Shown here piece by piece: positions 53,138 to 62,722 of a stretch of DNA of 64,000 nt; position 1 is the first letter of the stretch, and every line of letters starts with the position of its first letter. The stretch lies in NCBI RefSeq assembly GCF_014196535.1, contig NZ_JACIDU010000003.1:124001-188000 (forward strand), given 5' to 3'. The DNA comes from Allorhizobium borbori. GTDB taxonomy: Bacteria; Pseudomonadota; Alphaproteobacteria; Rhizobiales; Rhizobiaceae. A program made the position numbers and the translations under genes. The notes under the pieces were generated by a model that saw only the letters and a list, made by a program, of their open reading frames with translations, made no database searches and was not told the origin of the DNA.

Positions 53138-55141
53138 TCAGCCCTTTGCCTTGCGGGCTTCGGCCTTGCGCTTGAGATCCGGCGGGGTCGCTTCCCAGGC
53201 CAGACTTGAAACGGCCTCGTCGAAGGACATCGAGGTCTGTTCCTGCGAACCGAGACGGCGGATGTTGACCGTCCGCTCTTCGGCCTCCTTGCGACCGCAG
53301 ACGATGATCACCGGAACCTTGGTGACCGAGTGCTCGCGAATCTTGTAGTTGATCTTCTCGTTACGGAAGTCGGTTTCAACGTGAAGACCGGCCTCGCGCA
53401 GCGCTTCCGCCACTTCATCCGCATAGGCATCCGCCTCCGAGGTGATCGTTGCCACGACGACTTGCGTCGGGGCGATCCACAGCGGCAGATGGCCAGCGAA
53501 GTTCTCGATCAGAATGCCGAGGAAGCGTTCCATCGAGCCGCAGATGGCGCGGTGGATCATGACCGGTTTGGTCTTTTCCGAGTTCTGGTCGATGTAGAAG
53601 GCGCCAAAACGTTCCGGCAGGTTGAAGTCCACCTGCGTGGTGCCGCACTGCCAATCACGACCGATGGCATCCTTGAGCGTATACTCGAACTTCGGACCGT
53701 AGAATGCACCCTCGCCCGGCAGAATGCCGGTCTTGATGCGGCCTTCTGACTCATCCTCGATGGTTTTGAGCACATCCGTCATCACGCTTTCGGCGCGATC
53801 CCACAGATCGTCGGAACCGACGCGCTTGTCCGGGCGGGTCGAGAGCTTGACGACGATCTCCTTGAAGCCGAAGTCCTCATAAACAGACAGGATCAGGTCG
53901 TTGATCTTCAGGCACTCGGCGGCCATCTGCTCGTCGGTGCAGAAGATGTGGGCATCGTCCTGCGTGAAGCCGCGCACGCGCATCAGCCCGTGCAGGGCGC
54001 CGGACGCTTCGTAACGGTGAACCGTACCGAATTCCGCGAGGCGGATCGGCAGTTCGCGATAGGACTTCAGACCGTGCTTGAAAATCTGCACATGGCCGGG
54101 GCAGTTCATCGGCTTCAGCGCAAAGACGCGGTTGTCCGCTTCCTTGTCTTCCGGGTGCGTGAAGGCATAGGCCGACTTCACCGCGAACATGTTTTCCTGA
54201 TACCAGCCCCAGTGACCGGAGGTTTCCCACAACGAGGCATCGAGCACTTGCGGCGCGTTGACCTCCTCATAGTCGCCCGCCAAGCGACGGCGCATATAGG
54301 CCGTCAGTGCCTGGAACATTCGCCAGCCCTTGCCGTGCCAGAACACGACGCCCGGGCCTTCTTCCTGGAAATGGAACAGGTCCATTTCGCGACCAAGGCG
54401 GCGGTGATCGCGCTTTTCGGCTTCGGCCAGAATATGCAGGTAGCGATCCAGTTCCTCCTGGGTAGCCCAGGCGGTGCCGTAGATGCGGGTCAGCATGGCA
54501 TTGTTCGAATCGCCGCGCCAATAGGCGCCGGCCACCTTCATCAACTTGAAGGCCGTGCCGATCTGGCCAGTGGAGGCCATGTGCGGACCACGACAAAGGT
54601 CGAACCATTCGCCCTGATGATAGATCTTGAGATCCTGGCCGTCCGGAATCGCGTCCACGAGTTCGACCTTGTAGGCCTCCCCCTTGGCGGCGAAGACTTC
54701 CTTGGCCTTCTCACGCGACCACACTTCGCGCGTGAACGGCGCGTTGCGGGCGATGATTTCCTTCATCTTGGCTTCGATCTTCGGCAGATCATCAGGCGTG
54801 AACGGGGTTTCGCGAGCGAAATCGTAATAGAAACCGTTCTCGATCACCGGGCCGATCGTGACCTGCGTGCCGGGCCAAAGCTCCTGCACGGCCTCGGCCA
54901 TGACATGCGCGGCGTCGTGGCGGATGAGTTCCAGCGCGCGCGGATCGGTACGGGTGACGATTTCGATGGCAGCGCCGTCGGTCACGGGCGTAGACAGGTC
55001 GGCCAGATCGCCATTCAGCGTGACGGCCACTGCCTTCTTGGCCAGCGACTTCGAGATGGACTCGGCCACATCCTTGCCGGTTGCACCGGCGGGAAAGGCG
55101 CGAACGGAACCATCTGGGAATTTGAGGGAAACTTCGGTCAT
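53138..55141 (-). CDS. thrS: Threonyl-tRNA synthetase
   Basis: A 667-residue enzyme charging tRNA-Thr. Start 55141 has AGGAG. Domains in order: TGS (about 1-65), editing domain with [10 protein letters not shown] (HxxxH metal motif) and the Cys-containing DLCRGPH, catalytic core with [10 protein letters not shown] and [22 protein letters not shown], then the anticodon-binding domain ([12 protein letters not shown]). All zinc-binding residues (Cys in NCPGH, and two His) are visible. I saw no clear leader structure for autoregulation. Confidence 0.98.
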   Translation of the reverse strand: MTEVSLKFPDGSVRAFPAGATGKDVAESISKSLAKKAVAVTLNGDLADLSTPVTDGAAIEIVTRTDPRALELIRHDAAHVMAEAVQELWPGTQVTIGPVIENGFYYDFARETPFTPDDLPKIEAKMKEIIARNAPFTREVWSREKAKEVFAAKGEAYKVELVDAIPDGQDLKIYHQGEWFDLCRGPHMASTGQIGTAFKLMKVAGAYWRGDSNNAMLTRIYGTAWATQEELDRYLHILAEAEKRDHRRLGREMDLFHFQEEGPGVVFWHGKGWRMFQALTAYMRRRLAGDYEEVNAPQVLDASLWETSGHWGWYQENMFAVKSAYAFTHPEDKEADNRVFALKPMNCPGHVQIFKHGLKSYRELPIRLAEFGTVHRYEASGALHGLMRVRGFTQDDAHIFCTDEQMAAECLKINDLILSVYEDFGFKEIVVKLSTRPDKRVGSDDLWDRAESVMTDVLKTIEDESEGRIKTGILPGEGAFYGPKFEYTLKDAIGRDWQCGTTQVDFNLPERFGAFYIDQNSEKTKPVMIHRAICGSMERFLGILIENFAGHLPLWIAPTQVVVATITSEADAYADEVAEALREAGLHVETDFRNEKINYKIREHSVTKVPVIIVCGRKEAEERTVNIRRLGSQEQTSMSFDEAVSSLAWEATPPDLKRKAEARKAKG

Positions 55142-55266
55142 TGTTTTCTCCTATCCAGTCCCGCCAACCAATGCGGGTGGTCTTTGAAGGCAGCGCAAAT
55201 CAGAATGCCGCCTGAACAGGCGGGTAGATAATTCTTTTCAGGGCGCGAGTAAAGCGAGGTGGCGGC

Positions 55267-56559
55267 TCAACGATCGGCGACGACGAAGCAGTCGATGCTC
55301 TGGCGCTTCATCTGAGCACAGGCGTTTGCAGCACTCTTGCCGCTGTCAAAGCCCGAAAACCGCACCCGATAAAAGGTGCTGACGTCACCCTTGAACACTT
55401 CGACTGCGCTCTGGGCGGAAAGCCCGGAGGCACGCAGCGCATTTGAAGCCTTGGTCTGCAATTGTGTGGCCGACGCGCGATCTGGCAACGAGCCCACCTG
55501 AATGCGCCAAATCCCGCCGCCAGTGGAAGCAACCGGTTCGCCACCATCACCCTGCTCCACGACTTCCGCATGGGCAAGAGAAGGTGCTTCGGACGGCGTG
55601 ACGGCCGCAAAAGCCGCCGGACGCTCGTTCGGCACGGGCGCAAGACCGCTGCGCAATGATGTGTTGCCGGCTTCGGCAACGACGACGGGAGCCGGAACGG
55701 GTGCGGGAGCGGTTTTGCGAACGGGTGCCGCAGATGCCGTTATCGTGCCGCCGGTGGAAAAACGGGTGAGCAGGGACGCCATCAATTCGTCGCGCTTGCG
55801 GGCCGATGTGCCGCCGAGAACCGCGCCGACCAGTTGCTTGCCATCTGCATTCAACGAAGACACGAGATTGTACCCGGAAACAGAGGTGTAACCGGTCTTG
55901 ATGCCGTCAACGCCGTTATAGCGATACATGAGGTTGTTGTGGCCACGATAGGTGCGTCCGCGAAAGCTGAAGGAAGGCTGTGAAAACAGTGCATATTCGC
56001 GCGGATAGTCACGCCGCAGCGCCAACCCGAGAACCGTCATGTCGCGGGCCGTCGTGACCTGCTGGGTGCGGTCGGTCAATCCGGACGGGTTGGCGAATAC
56101 CGTGTCCTTCATGCCGATCTTGCGGGCGCGCTGCGTCATGACGCGCGCGAACTGCGCTTCCGAGCCCGACAGGAACTCCCCCATCGCGGTCGCGACATCG
56201 TTGGCGGAAAGCACGATCATGCTGTCCACGGCCTCGCGCACGCTGATGGTGTCGCCAGGCTTCACGCCGAGTTTCATCGGAATCTTGGCGGCCGCATTCT
56301 TCGAGATCGGCACACGGGTCGCCCAACTGATCTTGCCGCTCTTGAGCGCCTCGAAGGTCAGATAAACGGTCATCATCTTGGCAAGCGATGCGGGCGGATG
56401 CAGGCGTTGGCCATCGTCCTCGCCGATGATACGGCCCGTTTTCGCATCCAGCATGGCCCAGGACGATGCGGCGCTGGCAACCGACGATACGGTAATCGCA
56501 GCGACGCAAACCGTCATCGTCAAGCCCATATGCCGGAGCGTTCCCTTGCCTGATGTCAT
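55267..56559 (-). CDS. D-alanyl-D-alanine carboxypeptidase with SPOR domain
   Basis: A 430-residue penicillin-binding protein that trims the terminal D-Ala of peptidoglycan stem peptides. A signal peptide ends near SSVASAA (about 31). Serine-peptidase motifs: PASLAKMM (Ser58-x-x-Lys), SANDVA and DGIKTGYTS. After a Pro/Ala/Val linker (about 270-340), a C-terminal SPOR domain (about 350-430, IWRIQVGSLPDRASA) binds denuded glycan at division sites. The pairing of DacA-like and SPOR parts is common in Rhizobiales. Confidence 0.94.
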   Translation of the reverse strand: MTSGKGTLRHMGLTMTVCVAAITVSSVASAASSWAMLDAKTGRIIGEDDGQRLHPPASLAKMMTVYLTFEALKSGKISWATRVPISKNAAAKIPMKLGVKPGDTISVREAVDSMIVLSANDVATAMGEFLSGSEAQFARVMTQRARKIGMKDTVFANPSGLTDRTQQVTTARDMTVLGLALRRDYPREYALFSQPSFSFRGRTYRGHNNLMYRYNGVDGIKTGYTSVSGYNLVSSLNADGKQLVGAVLGGTSARKRDELMASLLTRFSTGGTITASAAPVRKTAPAPVPAPVVVAEAGNTSLRSGLAPVPNERPAAFAAVTPSEAPSLAHAEVVEQGDGGEPVASTGGGIWRIQVGSLPDRASATQLQTKASNALRASGLSAQSAVEVFKGDVSTFYRVRFSGFDSGKSAANACAQMKRQSIDCFVVADR

Positions 56560-56675
56560 GATTGCGACTCCTGAATCTGCCTGCCTTGGTCCGGCTCTTT
56601 TACGTGGCTTGATGGTCAGAATGAGACAGCCGGCATTCTTTTCCGGCGACTTTCGTCAATATTACTAACGAAAGC

Positions 56676-57047
56676 TTAACCGGCGCTGTCTTGATGGCGG
56701 CCCGCCAGCCAGTAACGCCATGGCTTCCACCAGACGAAGGCGGCCGGCAAGACCTCCGGCACGGGATCAAATCCCCAGGTGCCGCCCGGACCACAGCGTC
56801 CGACCCTGAAAAGCGTGAGAAAGCCGCCTGCCCAAAGGCCGTGGCGGGCAATGGCCTCGTAACCATATTCCGAACAGGTCGGCATATGGCGGCAATGATT
56901 GCCGATGAGGCTGGAGAGCGTGAGTTGGTAGGCCCGGATGAAGGCCATGCCGAAAAGCCGGGCCGGCGTCTTGCGAAACGGCCCCTGCCAATTGCGTGAC
57001 GAGCCCTGTGGGCGTTGCGGATGCGGCTCGCCGCAGGAGGAACACAT
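56676..57047 (-). CDS. yidD: Membrane protein insertion efficiency factor YidD
   Basis: A 123-residue small protein with the UPF0161 signature RAYQLTLSSLIGNHCRHMPTCSEYGYEAI and GRCGPGGTWGFDPVP. YidD aids the insertase YidC. The start at 57047 gives an N-terminal extension with two Cys (MCSSCGEPHP); a shorter start at MAFIRAYQ is possible. The gap to the IscU-like stop is four bases, so they are one operon. Confidence 0.93.
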   Translation of the reverse strand: MCSSCGEPHPQRPQGSSRNWQGPFRKTPARLFGMAFIRAYQLTLSSLIGNHCRHMPTCSEYGYEAIARHGLWAGGFLTLFRVGRCGPGGTWGFDPVPEVLPAAFVWWKPWRYWLAGRHQDSAG

Positions 57048-57051
57048 GCGC

Positions 57052-57495
57052 TCAGACCTCTTCGGCCGTCTTCTTTGCCGCTATGTCGGCGATGGCGCCG
57101 AGCGTCGCCTCAAAAGTGAGCATGGTGGAGGCGTGGCGAGCCTTGTAATCGCGGACGGGTTTTAGGAAACGCATGTCCTCGAAGCGGCCCTCCGGCCCCT
57201 CGCCGTCCTCCTTCAGCATGGCGAGCATGGCATCGCGGGCCTCAGCGATTTCTGTAACGCTCGCGCCCACCACATGCCGGGCCAGAATGGAGGCCGAAGC
57301 CTGACCAAGCGCGCAGGCTTTCACCTCATGGGAAAATGCAGAAACGGTGTCGCCATCCAGCTTGAGGTGCACGCGAATGCGCGACCCGCAAAGTTTCGAT
57401 TGCCGCTCGGCATAACCCTGCGCATCAGGCAGAACGCCTGTCAGCGGCAGATTGCCGGCAAATTCGAGAATCTTCGCATTATATATGTCGTCCAT
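57052..57495 (-). CDS. IscU/SufU-like iron-sulfur scaffold protein
   Basis: A 147-residue protein starting at 57495. Two scaffold-type Cys are seen (KLCGSRI about 34 and VKACALGQ about 61), with the family's EAR-rich helices. The third Cys of SufU/IscU, expected in the C-terminal RxKC segment, is not there; the region reads YKARHASTMLTF. The protein may bind a cluster with another ligand, or serve another role. The longer frame to 58800 is antisense to folE and hisI and is rejected. It precedes yidD by four bases. Confidence 0.8.
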   Translation of the reverse strand: MDDIYNAKILEFAGNLPLTGVLPDAQGYAERQSKLCGSRIRVHLKLDGDTVSAFSHEVKACALGQASASILARHVVGASVTEIAEARDAMLAMLKEDGEGPEGRFEDMRFLKPVRDYKARHASTMLTFEATLGAIADIAAKKTAEEV

Positions 57496-57735
57496 GCCGC
57501 TATTGGTCCCGTTTTCCCCGTATTCGGGAAACAGTCCGTCACATCCGCGACGGGTTTCTTCGTGTTCTTCTACATGATATGGAACTTTCACGCTAGGAAA
57601 GCAAAGCTTCCGGCAACGCTTTGCAAATTGAAATGGAATACCTTGAAAATTGTGTGATCCGGGGCCAGATACCCGGCGTAGTAACCGGTCGGGCGATAGC
57701 GCAGGAGCGCATGCCGAACGGAGCGGAGACTGAAT

Positions 57736-58353
57736 ATGGATGCCGTCGTGAAAAACCTGAAAAGCCTTGCCGCCCATTCGCAAAATCCGACGCGCGAGGA
57801 AGCGGAAGAGGCTGTCCGTGTTCTGCTTCGCTGGGCCGGTGATGACCCGACGCGCGAAGGGCTGCTCGATACGCCGAAGCGTGTCGTCGATGCCTATCGC
57901 GAGTTGTTCGCAGGCTACAAGGCAGATCCGGCGGAAGCGCTTGGCCGCACTTTCGAGGAAGTGGGTGGCTACGACGACATGGTTCTCGTGCGCGACATTC
58001 CGTTCTTCTCCCATTGCGAACATCACATGGTGCCGATTATCGGCAAGGCGCATGTGGCCTACAAGCCGGATGGTCGTGTTCTCGGTCTTTCCAAGATCGC
58101 CCGCATCGTGGAGGTCTTCGGTCGCCGCCTGCAAACGCAGGAAACCATGACCGCGCAGATCGCCGACGCCATCGAGACCAACCTCAAGCCGAAGGGTGTT
58201 GCGATCATCATCGAGGCCGAGCATCTGTGCATGGCGATGCGCGGTGTGCAGAAGCAGGGCTCTACCACCCTGACGACCAGCTTCACCGGCATTTACAAGA
58301 CCGATCCCGCCGAACAGGCGCGGTTCATGATGACCTTGCGCGGCCTGCGTTGA
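57736..58353 (+). CDS. folE: GTP cyclohydrolase I
   Basis: A 205-residue enzyme making dihydroneopterin triphosphate, the first step of folate synthesis. Zinc ligands: Cys and His of [11 protein letters not shown] and the later Cys in HLCMAMRGV; the GTP pocket includes [12 protein letters not shown] and QTQETMT. The end is FMMTLRGLR, as in the family. Start ATG 57736 has GGAG upstream. hisI follows by 27 bases on the same strand. Confidence 0.97.
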   Translation: MDAVVKNLKSLAAHSQNPTREEAEEAVRVLLRWAGDDPTREGLLDTPKRVVDAYRELFAGYKADPAEALGRTFEEVGGYDDMVLVRDIPFFSHCEHHMVPIIGKAHVAYKPDGRVLGLSKIARIVEVFGRRLQTQETMTAQIADAIETNLKPKGVAIIIEAEHLCMAMRGVQKQGSTTLTTSFTGIYKTDPAEQARFMMTLRGLR

Positions 58354-58380
58354 ACGCAGCCGCCTGCCCGCGAGACTGAC

Positions 58381-58833
58381 ATGACCATCACTTTTGCTCC
58401 CCCCTCCGCATCGAAGAGCGAACTCGAGGGTGCCGGTTCCTTTACGCCGAAGTTCGACGCGCACGGCCTCGTGACGGCCGTGGTGACGGATGCGCGCGAT
58501 GGCGAACTGCTGATGGTTGCTCATATGAATGCGGAGGCGCTGGCGCTGACCATCGAAACCGGTGTGGCCCATTACTACAGCCGCTCGCGCGGCAAGCTGT
58601 GGAAGAAGGGCGAGACCTCCGGCAATCTCCAGACCGTGACCGAAATCCGGACGGATTGCGATCAGGATGCGGTCTGGCTGAAGGTCAGTGTCGCCGGCCA
58701 TGATGCGACGTGCCACACCGGGCGCCGCTCCTGCTTTTACCGCACCGTTCACCTCCAGGACGGCAAGGCCAATCTGGACATCACCGACGATCACCGGCAT
58801 TTCGATCCCGACACGATCTATTCAGCTTCATAA
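58381..58833 (+). CDS. hisI: Phosphoribosyl-AMP cyclohydrolase
   Basis: A 150-residue zinc enzyme opening the ring of phosphoribosyl-AMP in histidine synthesis. Motifs: [36 protein letters not shown] (metal Asp/Cys) and [11 protein letters not shown]. No HisE domain is fused, as usual in alphaproteobacteria. It is not near other his genes; sharing a transcript with folE is likely from the spacing. Confidence 0.97.
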   Translation: MTITFAPPSASKSELEGAGSFTPKFDAHGLVTAVVTDARDGELLMVAHMNAEALALTIETGVAHYYSRSRGKLWKKGETSGNLQTVTEIRTDCDQDAVWLKVSVAGHDATCHTGRRSCFYRTVHLQDGKANLDITDDHRHFDPDTIYSAS

Positions 58834-58955
58834 CGGCGCCGTTTCGTTCCGACACGCCTGTTGGACCCAAACGGCACCGATAAACCGATTGTCAACCCAA
58901 GTCTGCGCTATACTATGATGCAGAAACGGCATTTGCCGCTTGGAGGAGCGCAATC

Positions 58956-59915
58956 ATGTTGTTGAACTGGCCACGTCATCGCCCCAATACACCGCCTGCC
59001 AGTGGAGACCACGGGCCGGGTATGTCTGGCCCCGAACTCCCTGTCATTCCGCAGCCCGTCCACAAGACACCGATTGCGCTTGCGCTGGGAGGCGGCGCTG
59101 CCCGCGGATGGGCGCATATCGGTGTTCTGCGCGCGCTGGATGAAGCCGGCATCGAAGTGGGCATGATTGCGGGTACATCGATCGGCGCACTGGTCGGCGG
59201 CTGTTATCTGGCCGGCAAGCTCGACGAACTGGAAGATTTTGCGCGCTCGCTCACCATGCGCCGCATTGCGGGCCTGCTCGATCTCACCATCGGTGGCGGT
59301 GGCCTTCTCGGCGGCATGCGTCTTACGCGCCGCATGCAGGAGCATCTGCAAGAACTGAATATCGAGGACCTCGACCGCCGTTTCGTCGCCGTCGCCACCG
59401 AACTGAACACGGGTCACGAAGTCTGGATCGAGTCAGGCTCGCTGATTACGGCGCTGCGCGCCTCCTACGCCCTGCCCGGCATTTTCGAACCGGTACATTG
59501 CAACAACCGCACGCTCGTCGATGGCGCGCTCGTCAATCCCGTACCGGTCAGCGTCTGCCGTGCGCATGAACAGCTTCTCGTCGCCGCTGTGAACCTGCAT
59601 TACGATTCCTACGGCCGCTCGGCAGTCATTAAGCACACTGCCGCCATTCCGGATACCGACGAACAGCGCAAGGAAGCCCGCCGCGACCGGCTGGGCCTGC
59701 CCGGCGTGATGGTCCAGTCCTACAACATCATTCAGGATCGTATTTCGCGCGCCCGTCTGGCTGGCGACCCACCGGATCTGGCGCTGCAGCCGCGCGTCAG
59801 CGATATCGGCCTGTCGGAGTTCCACCGCGCCGCCGAAACCATCGAGCGTGGCTATCAGGAAGCGCAGTTACGTATCAGCGAACTGAAGCGGCTTCAAGAA
59901 GCCTTCGCGCGTTAG
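58956..59915 (+). CDS. Patatin-like phospholipase (RssA type)
   Basis: A 319-residue serine hydrolase with the patatin dyad: oxyanion loop GGGAARGWAHIGVL, nucleophile in GTSIGALVGG and Asp in DGALVNPVPV. These are complete, so activity on acyl lipids is likely. The N-terminal 45 residues are Pro/His-rich and outside the domain. TGGAGGAGC precedes ATG 58956. The end converges with the rhomboid gene with one base between, no terminator. Confidence 0.92.
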   Translation: MLLNWPRHRPNTPPASGDHGPGMSGPELPVIPQPVHKTPIALALGGGAARGWAHIGVLRALDEAGIEVGMIAGTSIGALVGGCYLAGKLDELEDFARSLTMRRIAGLLDLTIGGGGLLGGMRLTRRMQEHLQELNIEDLDRRFVAVATELNTGHEVWIESGSLITALRASYALPGIFEPVHCNNRTLVDGALVNPVPVSVCRAHEQLLVAAVNLHYDSYGRSAVIKHTAAIPDTDEQRKEARRDRLGLPGVMVQSYNIIQDRISRARLAGDPPDLALQPRVSDIGLSEFHRAAETIERGYQEAQLRISELKRLQEAFAR

Positions 59916-59916
59916 T

Positions 59917-60657
59917 TCAGATCGCCCGGCGCGGTTGCGGATCGAAGAGGCCAAAGCAGAGAAAGCCGAAGGCAAAACCGCCAAGATGCGCATCCCAGGC
60001 GATGTTCCCCTCCATCTCGCCGAAAAGCGGTACCCCCAACCCGACCACCAGATTGCCGAACAGCCAGAGCAGCACGAAGATCGCAACCGTGCGGTTCTTG
60101 AAAACGACCGTGAGGGGTTGGCGCGGATAGAGATGGCCGAAGCGAGGATTATATGTCCCCCCGGAAGCTGGAAAGGCAAAACGGCAGGCACCGCCCATCA
60201 GGGCCGAAATCACCCCGGAAGCGCCAACCAGAAGCGTCGGATCTCCCCAGTTCAAAGCCGCATGCAGCGCCGCAGCCGCCACCGCCGACAAAATCCAGAA
60301 CACGACATAGCGACCTGTCCCGATTCGGCGCACGACAGGTGTGCCAAAAGCGGCCAACCACAGGCCATTGAACAGAAGATGCTCCCAGCCACCATGCAGA
60401 AGCGAGTAAGTGAGCGGCGTCCACAACCATTCGAGGTTCTGCTCCGCCAGCGGATAGACATAGCGCACCGGGCTGAAAGCAAGGCTGATGACGAGGGCTT
60501 CGCTGGCGCTTTCAGGCAGCAGATAATCCTGCAACAGAAAGAGCGCGACGAGGAGCAGGATCGATACGGTAATCGCCGGTGGAAAATTGAAAATCGGCTC
60601 ACGGCGCGGCGGTTGTTCATCAGAAGTTGCTGAAAAAACGGGAGGTTCACTCGTCAT
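59917..60657 (-). CDS. Rhomboid-family intramembrane protease
   Basis: A 246-residue protein with about six membrane spans. The catalytic Ser is in LVGASGVISALMGG and the His in AWDAHLGGFAFGF; LLHGGWEHLLFNGLWLAAFG is the L1 region and the family's usual HxxxN. The N-terminal 30 residues are soluble and Pro/Arg-rich. Rhomboids cut single-span proteins within the membrane; the target is unknown. Start 60657 has AGGAG. Confidence 0.92.
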   Translation of the reverse strand: MTSEPPVFSATSDEQPPRREPIFNFPPAITVSILLLVALFLLQDYLLPESASEALVISLAFSPVRYVYPLAEQNLEWLWTPLTYSLLHGGWEHLLFNGLWLAAFGTPVVRRIGTGRYVVFWILSAVAAAALHAALNWGDPTLLVGASGVISALMGGACRFAFPASGGTYNPRFGHLYPRQPLTVVFKNRTVAIFVLLWLFGNLVVGLGVPLFGEMEGNIAWDAHLGGFAFGFLCFGLFDPQPRRAI

Positions 60658-60705
60658 TGCCGCAAACTCCTGTTGAGCCCCAAGCAGCCCGCTGGCCGGA
60701 TTTCC

Positions 60706-60738
60706 AAAAAAAAGGCCGTCCGGATGAAACCGGACGGC
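60706..60738 (-). terminator. Orphan terminator upstream of the rhomboid gene
   Basis: A nine-base-pair stem (GCCGTCCGG and its complement) with a six-base loop and eight As on the plus strand, giving U8 in the minus transcript. No annotated minus-strand gene ends here; the rhomboid start is 49 bases further on. It implies a short minus transcript from 60739-60938. Confidence 0.8.
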
Positions 60739-60938
60739 GCCTGCGAAGACCGAAGGTTTCGCTGTAATTTATGTGTGCTGAAGGCAAGGCCTTCGAAGAG
60801 ATGAACACCCTATGCCACGGTGACCTGAATCGCGCAACGTAAACCATTCCTTAACCTTAACATTCGAACGCGAAAGGTGCCACGCGCATCTGGCACGCTT
60901 TTCGCTGCGTCCTTCCTCACAATCGGCATAAGGCCGAA

Positions 60939-61505
60939 ATGAAAACGGGTGTTCACATGTATCAGCGTATGACCTGTCGCGATATTTATGCCTATTGGGA
61001 TGCATTGCGCGGCGAAGCCGCTTCGCCGATGCGCAGCCAGATCGAGCCGGCGGCCATACGAATGGCGCTGCCGGATCTCTTCATGCTCGAATCGACAGCG
61101 GAAGGCGACCTGTCTTTCCGTCTGGTCGGCACGCGCATGTGCGCGCTTTTCGGCCGGGAGTTACGCGGACACTCCTTCGACGACCTTTGGGCAGGCGGCC
61201 CTAACAGCAATCCTGTCGATATTGCCCAGGGCGTCATCGCTCACGAAAGCCCGGTTCTGATGAACCTGCTCGGCTTCTTCCACGATGGCGAGACATCGCG
61301 GTTCGAAATGCTGCTCCTGCCCATCCGCTCGGCGGAAGGTCTCTGCGACCGATTGATGGGTGCATTGGTTCTCGAACCCGGCGAACCAAACCTCCTCACC
61401 GCGCAGACGCTGCGTTATCTCTATTTGGAGCGCAGTCGCCCGCTGAAAGGCGCGCGTCCAGCGGCGACAACCGGCACGCCGAGGAATCAATCCGCAGCGC
61501 TTTGA
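60939..61505 (+). CDS. PAS-domain protein (PAS_5 type)
   Basis: A 188-residue protein from ATG 60939 (or 60957) of a family common in alphaproteobacteria, including Caulobacter and rhizobial regulators. The PAS core spans about 15-155: IYAYWDALRGEAASPMRSQIEPAAIR, DLSFRLVGTRMCALFGRELRG and FFHDGETSRFEMLLLPI. There is no output domain, so it may work with other proteins. The C terminus is disordered. A divergent gap of about 280 bases separates it from the rhomboid gene. Confidence 0.85.
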   Translation: MKTGVHMYQRMTCRDIYAYWDALRGEAASPMRSQIEPAAIRMALPDLFMLESTAEGDLSFRLVGTRMCALFGRELRGHSFDDLWAGGPNSNPVDIAQGVIAHESPVLMNLLGFFHDGETSRFEMLLLPIRSAEGLCDRLMGALVLEPGEPNLLTAQTLRYLYLERSRPLKGARPAATTGTPRNQSAAL

Positions 61506-61638
61506 AGACTGAGACTGAGCTTGAGGCCTGCCGACCAGAGGAACAGACGCACGAAATTATTGATCGCGAACCGGAAACAGCTTCTTAACCGTTGCCACGC
61601 TAGTTTGCCCCTTAGAATCCGCTGGGAAACTGTCTCCA

Positions 61639-62253
61639 ATGCTCACACATACATCCGCCCGCGCCGTCTTTGCCAAGCGACCGGACATCAAGGAGGCTTT
61701 TCACCGCGTGTCGGTGAATCTTCCGGGACGGATGATGCTTGCCGATCGCACGGAACACGATTGCTCTGCTGTCGATATGTCACCGGGCGACGCAGTTATT
61801 ACGGCTCCCAGACTGCCGAAAATCGGTGAGCGCGTTATTGCCTACATTGATCATATCGGGCGCCTCGAGGGAACCGCCCTGTCCCTGCCCGACCGCAACT
61901 CTTTCATCATGTCGATCGTGGCGACAGAGCGGAAGCGCGAGAAGCTCGCCGCCCAGCTCACCTGGATCGCCAATCGTCATGAACTCGGTCTGCCGGAAGA
62001 CCGCCGTCATGACCGCCTGACGCCGCGCCGCACACTGACCGAAATCACCATCGAAGACGGCCGCAAGATCGCCTGCCGCCTCATCGACCTTTCTCTCTCC
62101 GGCGCCGCCGTCGATATGGACGGTCGCTTGCCGATCGGCACGCCAGTTCGCCTCGGCAGCCTGCGCGCGCGCGTCGTCCGCCACTTCGCCGATGGCATCG
62201 CAGTCGAATTCAGCGCCGTCCAGACGCGCGAGTCGCTGGCCGAATTCCTTTGA
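61639..62253 (+). CDS. Tandem PilZ-domain protein
   Basis: A 204-residue protein with two PilZ-like units that bind cyclic di-GMP. The second is better: RHDRLTPRR (the RxxxR switch) near 128 and DLSLSGAAVD (D/NxSxxG) near 157. The first has RVSVNLPGR (about 23) and DMSPGDA (about 46), a variant spacing. The helix between (ATERKREKLAAQLTWIANRHELG) is typical of rhizobial PilZ proteins. It follows the PAS gene in the same direction by 134 bases. Confidence 0.87.
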   Translation: MLTHTSARAVFAKRPDIKEAFHRVSVNLPGRMMLADRTEHDCSAVDMSPGDAVITAPRLPKIGERVIAYIDHIGRLEGTALSLPDRNSFIMSIVATERKREKLAAQLTWIANRHELGLPEDRRHDRLTPRRTLTEITIEDGRKIACRLIDLSLSGAAVDMDGRLPIGTPVRLGSLRARVVRHFADGIAVEFSAVQTRESLAEFL

Positions 62254-62722
62254 TCATTCCCCACCGCGTTTTCTCAGCCTGACAACGGTGGCGACACCGG
62301 GCAACGTACATTTGCGGTGAAGCCGCCTCCCCTTCTTGCCGTTTTCCCGGTGATTTCGCATTTTTTGCGGCTTCACGAGCGCGCTTTCCGTCTCCACTTC
62401 TGATCGGCCGACCGCCGAGATCCAAAAGCACACGCCATACCCCGCCCGGCGCCTCGCCCGCCTGTGCCGCGCCATTCTGCGATAGGCCCGTCGGGAAAAT
62501 AACGCTTTACGTCCATGGGTTTGCGCATTCGAACGCGGCATTTGTTTCTAATTTTAAGGGTATTCACTTCAAATTCGATGAAATAACAACTCAATTTTAC
62601 ATCGAATTTAATTTTGATTTTATTCTTGTTTTTGCTTGTTTTGTACTTAATTATACTTCGGTGTTTTGCGTGATATAAAATCGTTCATGGCAATGTCTTC
62701 CCAACAAAAGGGGAGACGACCA
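62254..62722. other. Long intergenic region with an AT-rich block and inverted repeat
   Basis: No convincing gene in 469 bases; minus frames (62254-62594) lack start signals. From 62535 to 62665 the sequence is much richer in A and T than its surroundings. AAATTCGATG (62571-62580) and CATCGAATTT (62600-62609) are perfect inverted repeats 19 bases apart. The TAATT-rich stretch could be the promoter zone for the peptidase gene at 62723. Confidence 0.55.

Noticed and set aside
53948-55231. 427-codon plus-strand frame over thrS
   Set aside because: It is antisense to threonyl-tRNA synthetase and has no recognisable family.
57496-58800. Apparent 435-codon N-terminal extension of the IscU-like gene on the minus strand
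   Set aside because: The extension is antisense to folE and hisI. ATG 57495 gives a full-length IscU-like protein.
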